From an uncultured Algibacter sp. (lineage in GTDB: Bacteria > Bacteroidota > Bacteroidia > Flavobacteriales > Flavobacteriaceae), in NCBI GenBank assembly GCA_947499935.1, contig CANMQH010000004.1, positions 1 to 64,000 of the forward strand: 64,000 bases of DNA. The letters run 5' to 3'. The notes beneath the pieces are model-generated. The model was given only the letters and a program-made list of their open reading frames with translations, made no database searches and had not been told where the DNA came from. Made by a program: the position numbers and the translations under genes. Shown here one piece after another: positions 34,799-44,675 of this stretch; position 1 is the stretch's first letter; every line of letters begins with the position of its first letter.

Positions 34799-35650
34799 TT
34801 ACCAATCTTTTTCAGTCTTTATTTTAACACCTTTTCGTTTTTCGGCATTCATTTTTTCTTGAACTTTTTGCTCTTGATTATTCATGGCTTCAAGCAAATT
34901 TTTTATTTGCTGAGGAGATAATTGTCCTGGTTGAGGTTTTGGTTGCTGTTTATCTTTTTTCTTATCACCATCGCCTTTATCTTTTTTATCATCTTTAGGC
35001 TTTTTATCTTCATCTTTTTTCTTGTCTTTATTTTTATCGTCTTCGTCTCCTTTATCCTTTTTGTCTTTATCCTCTTTATTGTCACCGTCTTTATTATCCT
35101 TATCCTTGTTATCTTTATTGTCTTTGTTATCTTTATCTTTATTATCCTTGTCTTGGTTTTTATCGTCTTTATTTTGGTCTTTTTGCTTATTTTCCTCCTC
35201 TTTTTGTTTCTTTTTAGCAACGGCTAAATTATAACGGGTTTCTTCATCTGCTGGATTATTTCTTAATGCATTTTTGTACGCTTCTACCGCCTCTTTATAC
35301 TTTTCGCTTTGCATAAACGTATTTCCAATATTATGAAATGCTTTATGCTTTTCTTCTTTTGAAATTGCGCCCTCTACAGCTTGTTGATGTCTATATAAGG
35401 CCTCATCGTAATTTCCTTTTCTATAATATGAATTTCCCAAATTATAAGTTCCCGCAACACTAGATGGTTGATGAGAAAGCGCTTTTCTGTATGCCATTTC
35501 TGCCGAAACAAAATCATCATCCACAAGAGTATTGCCCTCATACACGTTATTATTAGCTTTTTTTAAAGCTAATAATTGCTCTTTATCCTTTTCTTGAGCT
35601 AAAGAAAAAAAGGACATGGAGATTATAAATAATGTTAGTATTTGCTTCAT
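34799..35650 (-). CDS. batC: BatC: TPR protein with Lys/Asp polyampholyte tract
   Basis: The 283-residue protein has a signal peptide, TPR units (about 45-145) and then about 95 residues made almost only of Lys, Asp, Asn and Glu (roughly 147-240), before a Gln/Pro-rich hinge and a basic helix. The tract is coded by near-repetitive AAA/GAT/GAC/AAT triplets that leave other frames open too, so expansion by slippage is likely. Other BatC proteins also have charged linkers, but this one is long. It probably works as a flexible spacer. Confidence 0.88.
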   Translation of the reverse strand: MKQILTLFIISMSFFSLAQEKDKEQLLALKKANNNVYEGNTLVDDDFVSAEMAYRKALSHQPSSVAGTYNLGNSYYRKGNYDEALYRHQQAVEGAISKEEKHKAFHNIGNTFMQSEKYKEAVEAYKNALRNNPADEETRYNLAVAKKKQKEEENKQKDQNKDDKNQDKDNKDKDNKDNKDNKDKDNKDGDNKEDKDKKDKGDEDDKNKDKKKDEDKKPKDDKKDKGDGDKKKDKQQPKPQPGQLSPQQIKNLLEAMNNQEQKVQEKMNAEKRKGVKIKTEKDW

Positions 35651-35749
35651 TTTTTTATTTCTAAGATATAAAAACCATATTTTTTGTTCGTTAAAAATTT
35701 TATAAAAAACTAGACGTTTTTGTATGCACTCATACTATCAAAATGTATT

Positions 35750-36787
35750 TTAAAAATTCTCATTAAATAAATTTAACTTCTTTAACCAGGCTGTTTTTCG
35801 TTCTAATAGGAAAATATCAATGAATAAAAAGAAAACAGCAAAGCCCAAAAACCATTGGAATTGATTTTTAAATTCGGCAAATTGCTTGGCCTCAAATTCT
35901 GTTTTATCCATGGCATTTAAAATTTCTCTGATATTCTCTACCACATTATTTGTGTTTTTTCCATTTATATAAGCGCCATTAGCTTTACTCGCAATATTTT
36001 TTAGCGTTTCTTCATTTAGCCTTGTAATTACAGTCTCGCCTTGACGGTCTTTTTTATAATTTAATACAACGCCATTTCGCTTTTCAGGAATGGGACCACC
36101 CTTAACATCGCCAACACCTATGGTGAAAATTCTAATACCTTCTTCGTGAGCTTCCTCAGCTATAATAGCAGCTTCTTCACTATGGTCTTCGCCATCAGAT
36201 ATTATAATTAGCACTCTATTAGTTTGCTCTTCATCATCAAAATACGTTTTAGCAAGTTTAATAGCTTCGTCTATTGCGGTACCTTGTGATGATAACATGT
36301 TAGTATTCATGCCTTGTAAAAACATTTTTGCCGAGGCATAATCTGTTGTAATAGGCAGTTGAGGGAATGCGCTAGCGGCATAGGCTATAATACCAACACG
36401 ATCACTAGCCAAATTGTTAATTATTTGCGTTACTAACTGTTTGGACTTTTCTAACCTGTTTGGCGCTATATCTTCGGCTAACATACTTTTAGAAACATCT
36501 ACAGCAAAAACAATATCTACACCTTCTCGCTTTACAGTTTCTAACTTTGTGCCTATTTTTGGATTAACCAAAGCAATACTTAAGCAAAAGAATGCTAAAC
36601 ACAAGATTAGCACCTTTAAAACAGCTTTAAATACAGACCTGTTTGGGCTTAATCGTTTTAATAATCGCTTATTTGCAAAGGTATTCTGGATTTTATATTT
36701 CCAAAATTGAAGCAACAAAAAAAGGACAATTATTACTGGAATAATTACCAAGGTCCAAAACCATATTTTTTCTTCTAATTGAAACAT
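35750..36787 (-). CDS. batB: BatB: VWA-domain membrane protein
   Basis: The 345-residue protein has two N-terminal transmembrane helices, a von Willebrand A domain (about 90-290) with an intact MIDAS (DVSKS near 95, then ITTD and a later SDGED) and a C-terminal helix. The VWA domain should face the periplasm and bind protein partners through a divalent metal. It is paired with the similar batA just upstream, 63 bp away. Confidence 0.92.
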   Translation of the reverse strand: MFQLEEKIWFWTLVIIPVIIVLFLLLQFWKYKIQNTFANKRLLKRLSPNRSVFKAVLKVLILCLAFFCLSIALVNPKIGTKLETVKREGVDIVFAVDVSKSMLAEDIAPNRLEKSKQLVTQIINNLASDRVGIIAYAASAFPQLPITTDYASAKMFLQGMNTNMLSSQGTAIDEAIKLAKTYFDDEEQTNRVLIIISDGEDHSEEAAIIAEEAHEEGIRIFTIGVGDVKGGPIPEKRNGVVLNYKKDRQGETVITRLNEETLKNIASKANGAYINGKNTNNVVENIREILNAMDKTEFEAKQFAEFKNQFQWFLGFAVFFLFIDIFLLERKTAWLKKLNLFNENF

Positions 36788-36850
36788 GTATCAGTTTTCT
36801 GTATGTGCTTTTATATATTTATTATTTTAGAGTTTGCCCTAACAAAATTA

Positions 36851-37855
36851 TTATACAAAACTTCTAAAAATAGTATATCGCAATAATAATTCTAATAGCA
36901 ATAGTAAGCCTGCTAAAAGAACTAATGGACGATATTTTTCTTCATAATTATAAAACTTAAATTCTTCTATTTCGGTTTTTTCAAGTTTATTTATTTCGCT
37001 ATATATTTCTTCTAGCTTTTTATTATTGGTAGCTCTAAAATATTTACCACCGGTGACTTCGGCAATTTCTTTAAGTAAGACCTCATCAATTTCTACTTGT
37101 ATTCTACCATATTGAAAATTACCATTTGGTAAAATAGCTACTGGAGATAAAGCCATGCCGTTAGTCCCCAAACCTATGGTGTATGTTTTTATACCATACT
37201 CTACGGCCAACTCACTTGCTATTTTTGGATCTATAAAACCAGAATTATTGACACCATCTGTTAATAAAATAATGACTTTACTATTGGCTTTGCTGTCTTT
37301 TAAACGGTTTACCGAAGTAGCTAAACCCATACCAATAGCGGTACCGCCTTCTATAATTGTGTTATATTTTATACTTTTAAGCGACCTTAATACAATGGAT
37401 TTATCGCTAGTAATTGGCGTTTTTGTATAACTTTCTCCTGCATATTCTACCAAACCAATCCTGTCGTTAGGCCTACCTTTTATAAATTCTGAAGCTACAT
37501 TTTTTAACGCTTCTAATCTGTTTGGCGACAAATCTTTTGCCAACATACTTGCCGAAACATCTATGGCCATTACTATATCTATACCTCGTGTTGTTTTTGT
37601 TTTTGTAGACACATCTACCGAACGAGGTCTTGCCAATGCTGTAATGAGTAACCCTAGTGCAAACAAACGTAAGGCAAACAAAACATGTCTAAGTTTTGGC
37701 AACCAAGAGTTGGTAATTTTAAAGCCTTTTAAACTTGAGATTTTAAGTTCTGCTGTTTGTTTTTTATGCTTAAAAATATACCAAACTAATGCCAATGGAA
37801 GTGCTAATAGCAACCAGAAAAACCCTTTATTTAAAAATTCGATACCTTCAAACAT
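36851..37855 (-). CDS. batA: BatA: VWA-domain membrane protein
   Basis: The 334-residue paralogue of BatB has the same order: two N-terminal helices, a VWA domain with MIDAS (DVSAS near 97, TSDKS, LTDGVNN) and a C-terminal membrane helix. Its ATG overlaps the stop of the preceding gene by one base (TAATG), a sign of translational coupling. Confidence 0.92.
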   Translation of the reverse strand: MFEGIEFLNKGFFWLLLALPLALVWYIFKHKKQTAELKISSLKGFKITNSWLPKLRHVLFALRLFALGLLITALARPRSVDVSTKTKTTRGIDIVMAIDVSASMLAKDLSPNRLEALKNVASEFIKGRPNDRIGLVEYAGESYTKTPITSDKSIVLRSLKSIKYNTIIEGGTAIGMGLATSVNRLKDSKANSKVIILLTDGVNNSGFIDPKIASELAVEYGIKTYTIGLGTNGMALSPVAILPNGNFQYGRIQVEIDEVLLKEIAEVTGGKYFRATNNKKLEEIYSEINKLEKTEIEEFKFYNYEEKYRPLVLLAGLLLLLELLLRYTIFRSFV

Positions 37856-39603
37856 TATTCTTCTTCATTTTCTTCATTATTAAGATCAATGGAGTTTACA
37901 ACTCTATTGATTATAGGAATGGCGTATGCATCATCTTTTTGATATGTAAACACAACACCTTGAATAGCATCATTTTCTGCCATTAAATATATTTGATACT
38001 CAAAATTCATTTTGGCATCAGTAATGGCATTTTTACCCGTAAAACTTCCACTTGTTTTTACTCCAGAAAATAAAGGCGCATCATAATCTTCTTTCTTAAC
38101 TAAAATATTTTCAGCACCTTGACTCTTAAAAGTTTTAATTAATTCTTCTGCAAGTAAACTAAGAATAACTTTCTTAGCTTCGCTTTCATCCATTTTAGAA
38201 ACGGCTTCTGCTTGTAATGGGTTGTTTTTTAATAAGCCCGCTATCAACTCCTCTTGTTTTGCAGGGACAGAACGAACAAGTATGTAAAACTTACTAAGCA
38301 TACTGCCGTAATAAAAAGCATCAAACTTACTTACTTTAGGCGCTTCTTTTGTTTTGCTAGAGTCTGGGAGTTTAACAACTTCGCGCTTTAATACTCTTGG
38401 GGTAGAAATTTTTATCGGTGGTATACCATACTCACTAGTTACCCAATCTCCATCTAAAAGTTCTTTAGTTTCATGCCCAATTATAGTATCTTTTACATAC
38501 CCAAAACCATATTTTATAGAAAACCCAATAATTGTTGCTGCTATAAGACATAAACTTAGTGCAACCGTTAAAATAATTTTATTACGCTTCTTTTTACGCT
38601 CTTGCTCTGCTTTGTATTTTTCGTCAAGAAGTTTTTCTTCTTCAGTAGGTTCGGGCAAAGCTTCTTTTACATGATCTATCTCAATATCTATAGTGCTTCT
38701 ATCAATCTTTGCTAATTCTACATCTGGAGCAGATTTAGCAAATTTCACTAAATCGGCACGTTTTAAAATACTTTCAATATTAGTTATATCGTCTTTACTT
38801 AAATCTACTTGATTGCCTTCTTTAAGAATTCTAAGTCGGGTAATTAACTCGTCTGTAGTACTCTCTAAAGCACGGTCGTAGACTTTTTCATCTAAATATT
38901 TTCTGATGATAAATGTTAATTCGGAATAGTAATCTTTTAAGTTTTCGTTTTCTAAATAAGAGCTTTCATCTAATTTTGCTAAAGCTAATTTTGCTCTATC
39001 ATAAGGTGGCAACAATGCTATTTTTTGCTCTTCTGTTAATGGTTTTTTTCTCCAAATAAACCAATACAATAAAAATCCAACTATAGCAATTGCTAACAAA
39101 ATATACAGGAGCGTTTTCCACCAAGTACTCGCCGTTTTTTCTACACCAATAATGGGTTTTATATCATAAATAGCTTTTGTGGTATCTACCACCACTTCGT
39201 TAACTTCAACTTGTAACGAATCTGTAAAAAAGGTTTTGTCGCCAATAATAACTTTTTGCCTAGGAACGGTATACGAACCAGAATCAAACTGTGTTAAACC
39301 ATACCGTTTAATAAGGTTGTACTTATCGTTATTTTTAGTGGTATCTATTTGATAAGAATCTATCATTTCTAGAGGCAAGAATGTTTGCCCTTCTGGAAAA
39401 ACAACAAGTTTTGTAGTATCTACCTCAACGTTAATTTGATATGTTATTTGCTCACCTATTTTTATAGAATTCGTTTCTACTGATGATGTAACTTGTGCAA
39501 AAGAGAAAAAAGAACACAGAAAACATAATACAAAAAAGAAGATAGATGATTGAATACGGCCAACCGAAAGCATTAGCTTTAAGCTTTTAGTTCTTGTATT
39601 CAT
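37855..39603 (-). CDS. BatD-like membrane protein of the Bat operon
   Basis: About 582 residues. A signal peptide (FFFVLCFLCSFFSFAQ) leads to a beta-rich BatD-like periplasmic domain (TSSVETNSIKIGEQITYQIN), a transmembrane helix near 175-195 and a cytoplasmic helical region (YDRAKLALAKLDESSYLENE, then a YYSELTFIIRKYLDEKVY segment like DUF4381). A second helix near 345 and another outside domain follow. Such a gene between DUF58 and batA is usual in Flavobacteriaceae. Starts at 39624, 39603 and a downstream Met are all possible; I used 39603. Confidence 0.78.
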   Translation of the reverse strand: MNTRTKSLKLMLSVGRIQSSIFFFVLCFLCSFFSFAQVTSSVETNSIKIGEQITYQINVEVDTTKLVVFPEGQTFLPLEMIDSYQIDTTKNNDKYNLIKRYGLTQFDSGSYTVPRQKVIIGDKTFFTDSLQVEVNEVVVDTTKAIYDIKPIIGVEKTASTWWKTLLYILLAIAIVGFLLYWFIWRKKPLTEEQKIALLPPYDRAKLALAKLDESSYLENENLKDYYSELTFIIRKYLDEKVYDRALESTTDELITRLRILKEGNQVDLSKDDITNIESILKRADLVKFAKSAPDVELAKIDRSTIDIEIDHVKEALPEPTEEEKLLDEKYKAEQERKKKRNKIILTVALSLCLIAATIIGFSIKYGFGYVKDTIIGHETKELLDGDWVTSEYGIPPIKISTPRVLKREVVKLPDSSKTKEAPKVSKFDAFYYGSMLSKFYILVRSVPAKQEELIAGLLKNNPLQAEAVSKMDESEAKKVILSLLAEELIKTFKSQGAENILVKKEDYDAPLFSGVKTSGSFTGKNAITDAKMNFEYQIYLMAENDAIQGVVFTYQKDDAYAIPIINRVVNSIDLNNEENEEE

Positions 39604-39640
39604 AAATCGTAAATCGTTAACCATAAATTATTAATCTTTT

Positions 39641-40507
39641 TTATCCTCGTCTTTTAAAATACCCTAATAGTTTTTTTACATAGCTTTCACCTACACGACA
39701 ATCTATAGCACCTGCACCAGATTTTGTAAAACTTTCTTTGTAGTAATCTACCTTTTGATTATAGAATTTAGCGTAATTGCGACGTACACTTTTAGATAAT
39801 GTATTTACTAACATAAATTCTCCTGTTTCTTCATCTTCCATTTGAACCATGCCTAAATTAGGAATGTTTTCTTCACGCTTATCATAAACTCTTATACCTG
39901 TAACATCGTGCTTACCCGATACAATTTTCATGGTTTGATGATAATCGTCTGCAATAAAATCTGAAAGCACAAAAACAATAGCTTTCTTTTTCATAACATT
40001 TTGCATAAACTTTAATGCTTCTGCTATGTTGGTTTGTTTACTTTCTGGTTTAAACTCTATAAGTTCTCTTATAACGCGCAAAACATGAGAGCGTCCTTTC
40101 TTTGGTGGAATGTATAATTCTACTTTATCTGAAAATAAAATAAGTCCTATTTTATCGTTATTCTGTGTTGCAGAAAATGCTAATGTTGCTGCAATTTCTG
40201 TAACTACTTCATTTTTAAATTGTTGCTCGGTACCAAATAATTCTGATCCAGAAACATCGACCATAAGCATCATGGTAAGTTCTCGCTCTTCTTCAAAAAC
40301 CTTTACATAAGGTTCGCTATAACGTGCCGTTACATTCCAATCTATATTTCTAACATCATCTCCAAATTGATACTGTCGTACTTCACTAAACGTCATACCA
40401 CGACCTTTAAAGGTAGAATGATATTCGCCTCCAAAGATATGATCAGACAACCGGCGTGTCTTAATCTCGATTTTACGTACTTTTTTTAGTAATTCTTTAG
40501 TATCCAT
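39641..40507 (-). CDS. DUF58 domain protein of the Bat operon
   Basis: The 288-residue cytoplasmic protein has the DUF58 core (FSEVRQYQFGDDVRNIDWNVTARYSEPYVKVF region) followed by a VWA-like fold (LMVDVSGSELFGT). DUF58 proteins are encoded next to MoxR ATPases and are regarded as their partners or substrates. Here it follows MoxR directly in the operon. It begins MDTKELLKKVRKIEIKTRRL. Confidence 0.92.
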   Translation of the reverse strand: MDTKELLKKVRKIEIKTRRLSDHIFGGEYHSTFKGRGMTFSEVRQYQFGDDVRNIDWNVTARYSEPYVKVFEEERELTMMLMVDVSGSELFGTEQQFKNEVVTEIAATLAFSATQNNDKIGLILFSDKVELYIPPKKGRSHVLRVIRELIEFKPESKQTNIAEALKFMQNVMKKKAIVFVLSDFIADDYHQTMKIVSGKHDVTGIRVYDKREENIPNLGMVQMEDEETGEFMLVNTLSKSVRRNYAKFYNQKVDYYKESFTKSGAGAIDCRVGESYVKKLLGYFKRRG

Positions 40508-40644
40508 AATTAGCCCTCTATCTCATAAAGGAGAATTGATTGCGGTTAAATATTAATTTTAGTGTGATAATTTAAACATCGTGTCCTACATTAAAGCTCT
40601 CATTAATAATAATTTAAATGAGTACCCCCTAATAGGAAAGACTT

Positions 40645-41649
40645 TTAAGGCACCTCTATTTCGTTAACAATCTTGTCAATAATGTCTACAGATGTTACAT
40701 TTTCTGCCTCAGCCTCGTATGTAATACCAATTCTATGTCTTAACACATCGTAAACTACAGCACGAACATCTTCTGGTATTACGTAACCTCTTCGCTTTAT
40801 AAATGCATAACATTTGGCAGCCGTTGCTAAATTGATACTTCCACGTGGAGAGGCTCCAAAGGAAATAAGTGGTTTTAAATCGGCAAGTCTATATTTTTCT
40901 GGATAACGTGTAGCAAAAATAATATCTAATATATATTTTTCTATTTTTTCGTCCATGTATACAGACCTAACTGCCTCTTGAGCTTTTAATATTTGTGAAA
41001 TAGACACCACAGGGTTAACTTTTTCCCAAGACCCTTTTAGGTTAGCTCTCATGATAAGTTGCTCTTCGTTAATTTTTGGGTAGTCTATAACTGTTTTTAA
41101 CATAAAACGATCCACCTGTGCCTCTGGCAATGTGTATGTTCCTTCTTGTTCTACTGGGTTTTGAGTTGCCATAACTAAAAACGGCTTATCTAATTTAAAA
41201 GTTTCATCACCAATGGTAACTTGCTTTTCTTGCATGGCCTCTAATAAAGCCGACTGTACTTTTGCGGGTGCTCTATTAATCTCATCGGCAAGTACAAAAT
41301 TTGCAAATATGGGGCCTTTTTTTATAGAGAAATCGTTAACTTTCATATTATAAATTAATGTACCCGTTACATCTGCTGGTAATAAATCTGGTGTAAACTG
41401 TATTCTGCTAAAACTACCATCTACGGCTTGCGACAATGTATTTATGGCTAAGGTTTTTGCTAATCCAGGAACACCTTCTAACAGAATATGTCCTTGACCT
41501 AATAAACCAATAAGTAGTCGTTCAACCATGTATTTTTGGCCTACAATAACTTTGTTCATTTCTAACATCAGTAAATCAACAAAAGCACTTTCCTTTTCTA
41601 TCTTTTCGTTAATTGCTTTAATATCAACTGTAGCTGTTTCTTCCATCAT
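40645..41649 (-). CDS. MoxR-family AAA+ ATPase
   Basis: The 334-residue ATPase has Walker A EGVPGLAKT (about 58-66) with the MoxR-type Ala, Walker B near VLADEINRAPAKVQ and sensor block MATQNPVEQEGTYTLPEAQ. MoxR proteins act as chaperones that help assemble or activate VWA-containing complexes. It is the first gene of the eight-gene Bat operon. The 280-bp divergent gap upstream (41650-41929) is AT-rich and must hold its promoter; I cannot point to a clear -7 box. Confidence 0.94.
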   Translation of the reverse strand: MMEETATVDIKAINEKIEKESAFVDLLMLEMNKVIVGQKYMVERLLIGLLGQGHILLEGVPGLAKTLAINTLSQAVDGSFSRIQFTPDLLPADVTGTLIYNMKVNDFSIKKGPIFANFVLADEINRAPAKVQSALLEAMQEKQVTIGDETFKLDKPFLVMATQNPVEQEGTYTLPEAQVDRFMLKTVIDYPKINEEQLIMRANLKGSWEKVNPVVSISQILKAQEAVRSVYMDEKIEKYILDIIFATRYPEKYRLADLKPLISFGASPRGSINLATAAKCYAFIKRRGYVIPEDVRAVVYDVLRHRIGITYEAEAENVTSVDIIDKIVNEIEVP

Positions 41650-41929
41650 TTATAATTTAATTTAAAAGCTGATTATCTTGCTTTATTTAAGCTTTGCAAA
41701 TTGTTAAAATTTTTACTCAAATCATGTTAAAAATTGGTTAAAAAAATAACAAAAACAGGCTAATTTAATGCTTTTGATTTAGTTACACTAGTTTTACAGA
41801 ATTACTATTTACAGCAACTTAATAATTATAAAACCTATTGATTTTAATTTAGCTTTGAGTATTTTTATAGATGATTAATTGATGAACACGATTAAAACCA
41901 TCATCCAGACACATAAAACACATTAATAA

Positions 41930-42679
41930 ATGAACAAAATTGCATTAATTACTGGGGCAACCAGTGGGATTGGAGAAGCTACAGCATACGAATTTGCAAA
42001 ACAAGGCATAAACTTAATACTCTGTGGAAGACGTTTAGATTGTTTAAATACGATTAAGGTAGCCTTAGAAAAATTAACCGATGTGCATACATTAAATTTT
42101 GATGTTAGTAATAAAACTGAAACCTTAGAAGCTATTAAATCTTTGCCTATAGCCTTTAAAAATATAGATATTTTAATTAATAATGCTGGAAATGCCCATG
42201 GCTTTGACACCATACAAGATGGTAGTATAGATGATTGGGATGCCATGATGGATATTAATGTAAAAGGCTTGTTGTATGTTAGCAAAGCCATTATTCCAGA
42301 AATGATTAATCGAAAATCTGGACAAATTATAAACATTGGCTCATCAGCAGGAAAAGAGGTGTATCCAAAAGGTAATGTGTATTGTGCAAGTAAGCATGCG
42401 GTTATAGCTATTACCGAAGGTATGCGTATAGATTTAAATCCTTTTGGCATTAAAGTTGGCGCTATTAACCCTGGTTTAGTAGAAACCGAATTTTCTAAAG
42501 TACGTTTTAAAGGTAACGCTGTTGCCGACAATGTTTATAAAGGGTTTAAAGCCTTACAAGCTAAAGACATTGCTGATATTATTTATTTTGCTGTATCACG
42601 CCCTGCACATGTAAATATTGCTGACTTACTAGTATTTCCAACTGCTCAAGCGAGTTCTACTCTAGTTAATAAATCATAA
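41930..42679 (+). CDS. Short-chain dehydrogenase/reductase
   Basis: The 249-residue classical SDR has TGATSGIG (8-15), NNAG (84-87), Ser139, Tyr151 and Lys155 (YCASK). GRR near 34-36 suggests NADP(H) preference. It resembles YdfG-type 3-hydroxy acid/serine dehydrogenases (INPGLVETEFS and a PAHVNIADLLVFPTAQ C-terminal block). The substrate is inferred only. The gene at 42691 starts 11 bp downstream, so they form an operon. Confidence 0.9.
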   Translation: MNKIALITGATSGIGEATAYEFAKQGINLILCGRRLDCLNTIKVALEKLTDVHTLNFDVSNKTETLEAIKSLPIAFKNIDILINNAGNAHGFDTIQDGSIDDWDAMMDINVKGLLYVSKAIIPEMINRKSGQIINIGSSAGKEVYPKGNVYCASKHAVIAITEGMRIDLNPFGIKVGAINPGLVETEFSKVRFKGNAVADNVYKGFKALQAKDIADIIYFAVSRPAHVNIADLLVFPTAQASSTLVNKS

Positions 42680-42690
42680 CAACACGTTTA

Positions 42691-43431
42691 ATGATTAAAA
42701 TAAAATTTATTGGCTATATCCATCTTGTGTGTGTTTGCATGTGTTTAATGTCTTGCGATAATAATGCTCAAACCATTAAAGACCCAAGATTTATTGTTCA
42801 TGTTATAAATCCAGAAAAACAAACACTACAATTTTACTTAAAAGATGAAAATAACACCAATTTTTTTAACTTCAAAAAACTAAAAAATACACTTAATAAG
42901 CAGAACAAAAAATTACTTTTTGCTACAAATGGCGGCATGTTTAATAAGTATTATAATCCACAAGGGCTTTATATTGAAGATGGAAAACTAATTTCGGAAA
43001 CAGATTTTAATACAATCCAAACGGGTAATTTTTATTTGTTACCCAACGGTGTTTTTTATCTAACACATCATGGTAATGCTGTAATTTGTAAAACTGAAAA
43101 TTTTATTATGGATAAATCCATTAAATACGCTACCCAATCTGGTCCTATGTTGGTTATTGGTGATAAAATTCATTCAAAATTTACAAACGGGTCTAAAAAT
43201 CTTAACATTAGAAACGGTGTAGGCGTATTACCCAATGGTAATCTGCTTTTTGCAATGTCTAAAGAAAAAATAAATTTTTATGATTTTGCTTACTTTTTCA
43301 AAGAACAAGGATGTAAAAACGCCTTATATTTAGATGGATTTGTCTCCAAAACCTATTTGCCTTCTAAAAACTGGATACAATTAGATGGAACTTTTGGGGT
43401 TATTATTGCAGAAACTAAAACTATTAATTAA
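42691..43431 (+). CDS. Phosphodiester glycosidase (NAGPA-like) lipoprotein
   Basis: The 246-residue protein has a lipoprotein signal (CMCLMSC, then DNN). It has family blocks of the phosphodiester glycosidase/NAGPA domain: FATNGGMFNKYYNPQGLYI, RNGVGVLPNGNLLFAMS, and CKNALYLDGFVSKTYLP. Related enzymes uncover N-acetylglucosamine-phosphodiesters or act on teichoic-type polymers. It should face the periplasm or outer surface. The substrate is unknown. Confidence 0.85.
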   Translation: MIKIKFIGYIHLVCVCMCLMSCDNNAQTIKDPRFIVHVINPEKQTLQFYLKDENNTNFFNFKKLKNTLNKQNKKLLFATNGGMFNKYYNPQGLYIEDGKLISETDFNTIQTGNFYLLPNGVFYLTHHGNAVICKTENFIMDKSIKYATQSGPMLVIGDKIHSKFTNGSKNLNIRNGVGVLPNGNLLFAMSKEKINFYDFAYFFKEQGCKNALYLDGFVSKTYLPSKNWIQLDGTFGVIIAETKTIN

Positions 43432-43481
43432 TTACCTAAAACTATTTTATCTTTTGATTAAATAAAAATACACATGTCTTA

Positions 43482-44615
43482 ATGATTAATAAACGTTTGC
43501 TCATAAAACACCTTTTAGCTCACAACGATGAGAATAGTTTTTATGACAAAAAGCGTAAAATTGATATTGGACATAAAGAAGGTAAAGCTAAGTTTTTAAA
43601 GCATGTTTGTGCGCTTTCTAATAGCAATCCTAAAAATAATTCTTTTATCGTTATTGGCGTTGAAGATGAGGACAACCATATTATAGGTGTCGATTTTTTT
43701 GATGATAGTAAAATACAAAATCTTATAAATGCCTATTTAACACATCCTCCAATTGTACAGTACGAAAACATTCCGTTTCCACATTTACCAGACGATAAAG
43801 TGGTTGGATTAGTTACCATTAGAGCAACTGGGCAAATAACATCATTAAAAAAAAATATATGGAAATATTATGGCGGCTCCATTTTTTTAAGAGATGGCAG
43901 TATGAGTATGCCTAAAGTATTTGATGTTGACATTAAAGATGTAAACTCTAAAATTGTAGAAGCTATTGAAAAACATGCTCAAAACAATATTGAGCATACC
44001 TTAGATGGTGTTTTTCATTTTTTAAATAACAGAAAAGATTATAACGCCCAATATAAAGTATTTAAAGAATACTTTGTGGTATGCTGGGCTGGGCAGAAAA
44101 AAATAGTAAAAAATGAAGTTTTTTTCTCTAGAGTAGATATAGAGTTAATAAACGAACAAGTACGTTTGTTTTTTTCTGCATTAGACGAAGTATCTATTAA
44201 TTTTGATGACGATAGTTTTAAAATTATTGAATATGTTAATCTTGGTCTACAAGGCAACAATAAATACTATAAACTAGAAGAGACTATTATAAAATTTGAA
44301 GATAATGCTGGTTATAATATTGAAACTAAACTATTATTTTCTCCTCCTCAATTTGACAAAAAGGTGTTACACCATATTTACAATACTAACAATGCTATTT
44401 TGGAGAAATTAAAAAAGGGCATTACACTAACTAAAAATGAAGATATTGATTTAAAAAATCTACCTACAACGTATCTTATTTGCTATTTCAATTTGTTTCA
44501 TGAGGCTATTGACAAGCTTAGTGAGGCTAAACCATTATTAAAGACTTACAGTGCAGACTTATATAAGTTATACAAAGAAGCGATGCGTATATTAAGAAAG
44601 GTTAAGTATAGTTAG
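43482..44615 (+). CDS. AlbA_2 (Schlafen-type) domain protein
   Basis: The 377-residue cytoplasmic protein has an N-terminal AlbA_2/Schlafen-like domain: EGKAKFLKHVCALSNS, then NNSFIVIGVEDEDNHIIGVD and a TIRATG strand (up to ~150). A helical C-terminal part follows (ILEKLKKGITLTKNEDIDL, then AKPLLKTYSADLYKLYKEA). AlbA_2 proteins bind nucleic acids and include regulators and nucleases. There is no C-terminal helix-turn-helix like those of many bacterial members. The role is unknown. Confidence 0.8.
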   Translation: MINKRLLIKHLLAHNDENSFYDKKRKIDIGHKEGKAKFLKHVCALSNSNPKNNSFIVIGVEDEDNHIIGVDFFDDSKIQNLINAYLTHPPIVQYENIPFPHLPDDKVVGLVTIRATGQITSLKKNIWKYYGGSIFLRDGSMSMPKVFDVDIKDVNSKIVEAIEKHAQNNIEHTLDGVFHFLNNRKDYNAQYKVFKEYFVVCWAGQKKIVKNEVFFSRVDIELINEQVRLFFSALDEVSINFDDDSFKIIEYVNLGLQGNNKYYKLEETIIKFEDNAGYNIETKLLFSPPQFDKKVLHHIYNTNNAILEKLKKGITLTKNEDIDLKNLPTTYLICYFNLFHEAIDKLSEAKPLLKTYSADLYKLYKEAMRILRKVKYS

Positions 44616-44624
44616 AAACATAAA

Positions 44625-44656
44625 AAAGTCCTTTAAACAATAGTTTAAAGGACTTT
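44625..44656 (-). terminator. Rho-independent terminator
   Basis: A 14-bp perfect stem (44625-44638 with 44643-44656) with a 4-base loop. The minus strand continues in six T, so it mainly ends the lipoprotein gene at 44676; it can also block plus-strand read-through. Confidence 0.88.
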
Positions 44657-44675
44657 AAAATTATCTATTTATTGT

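Noticed and set aside
34925-35210. CRISPR-like or satellite array in batC
   Set aside because: The triplet-rich repetition has no constant repeat-spacer unit and is coding in one frame with normal flanking TPR domains.
34922-35234. Long open frames on the plus strand and in other minus frames over batC
   Set aside because: They mirror the low-complexity Lys/Asp codons of batC and have biased, meaningless composition.
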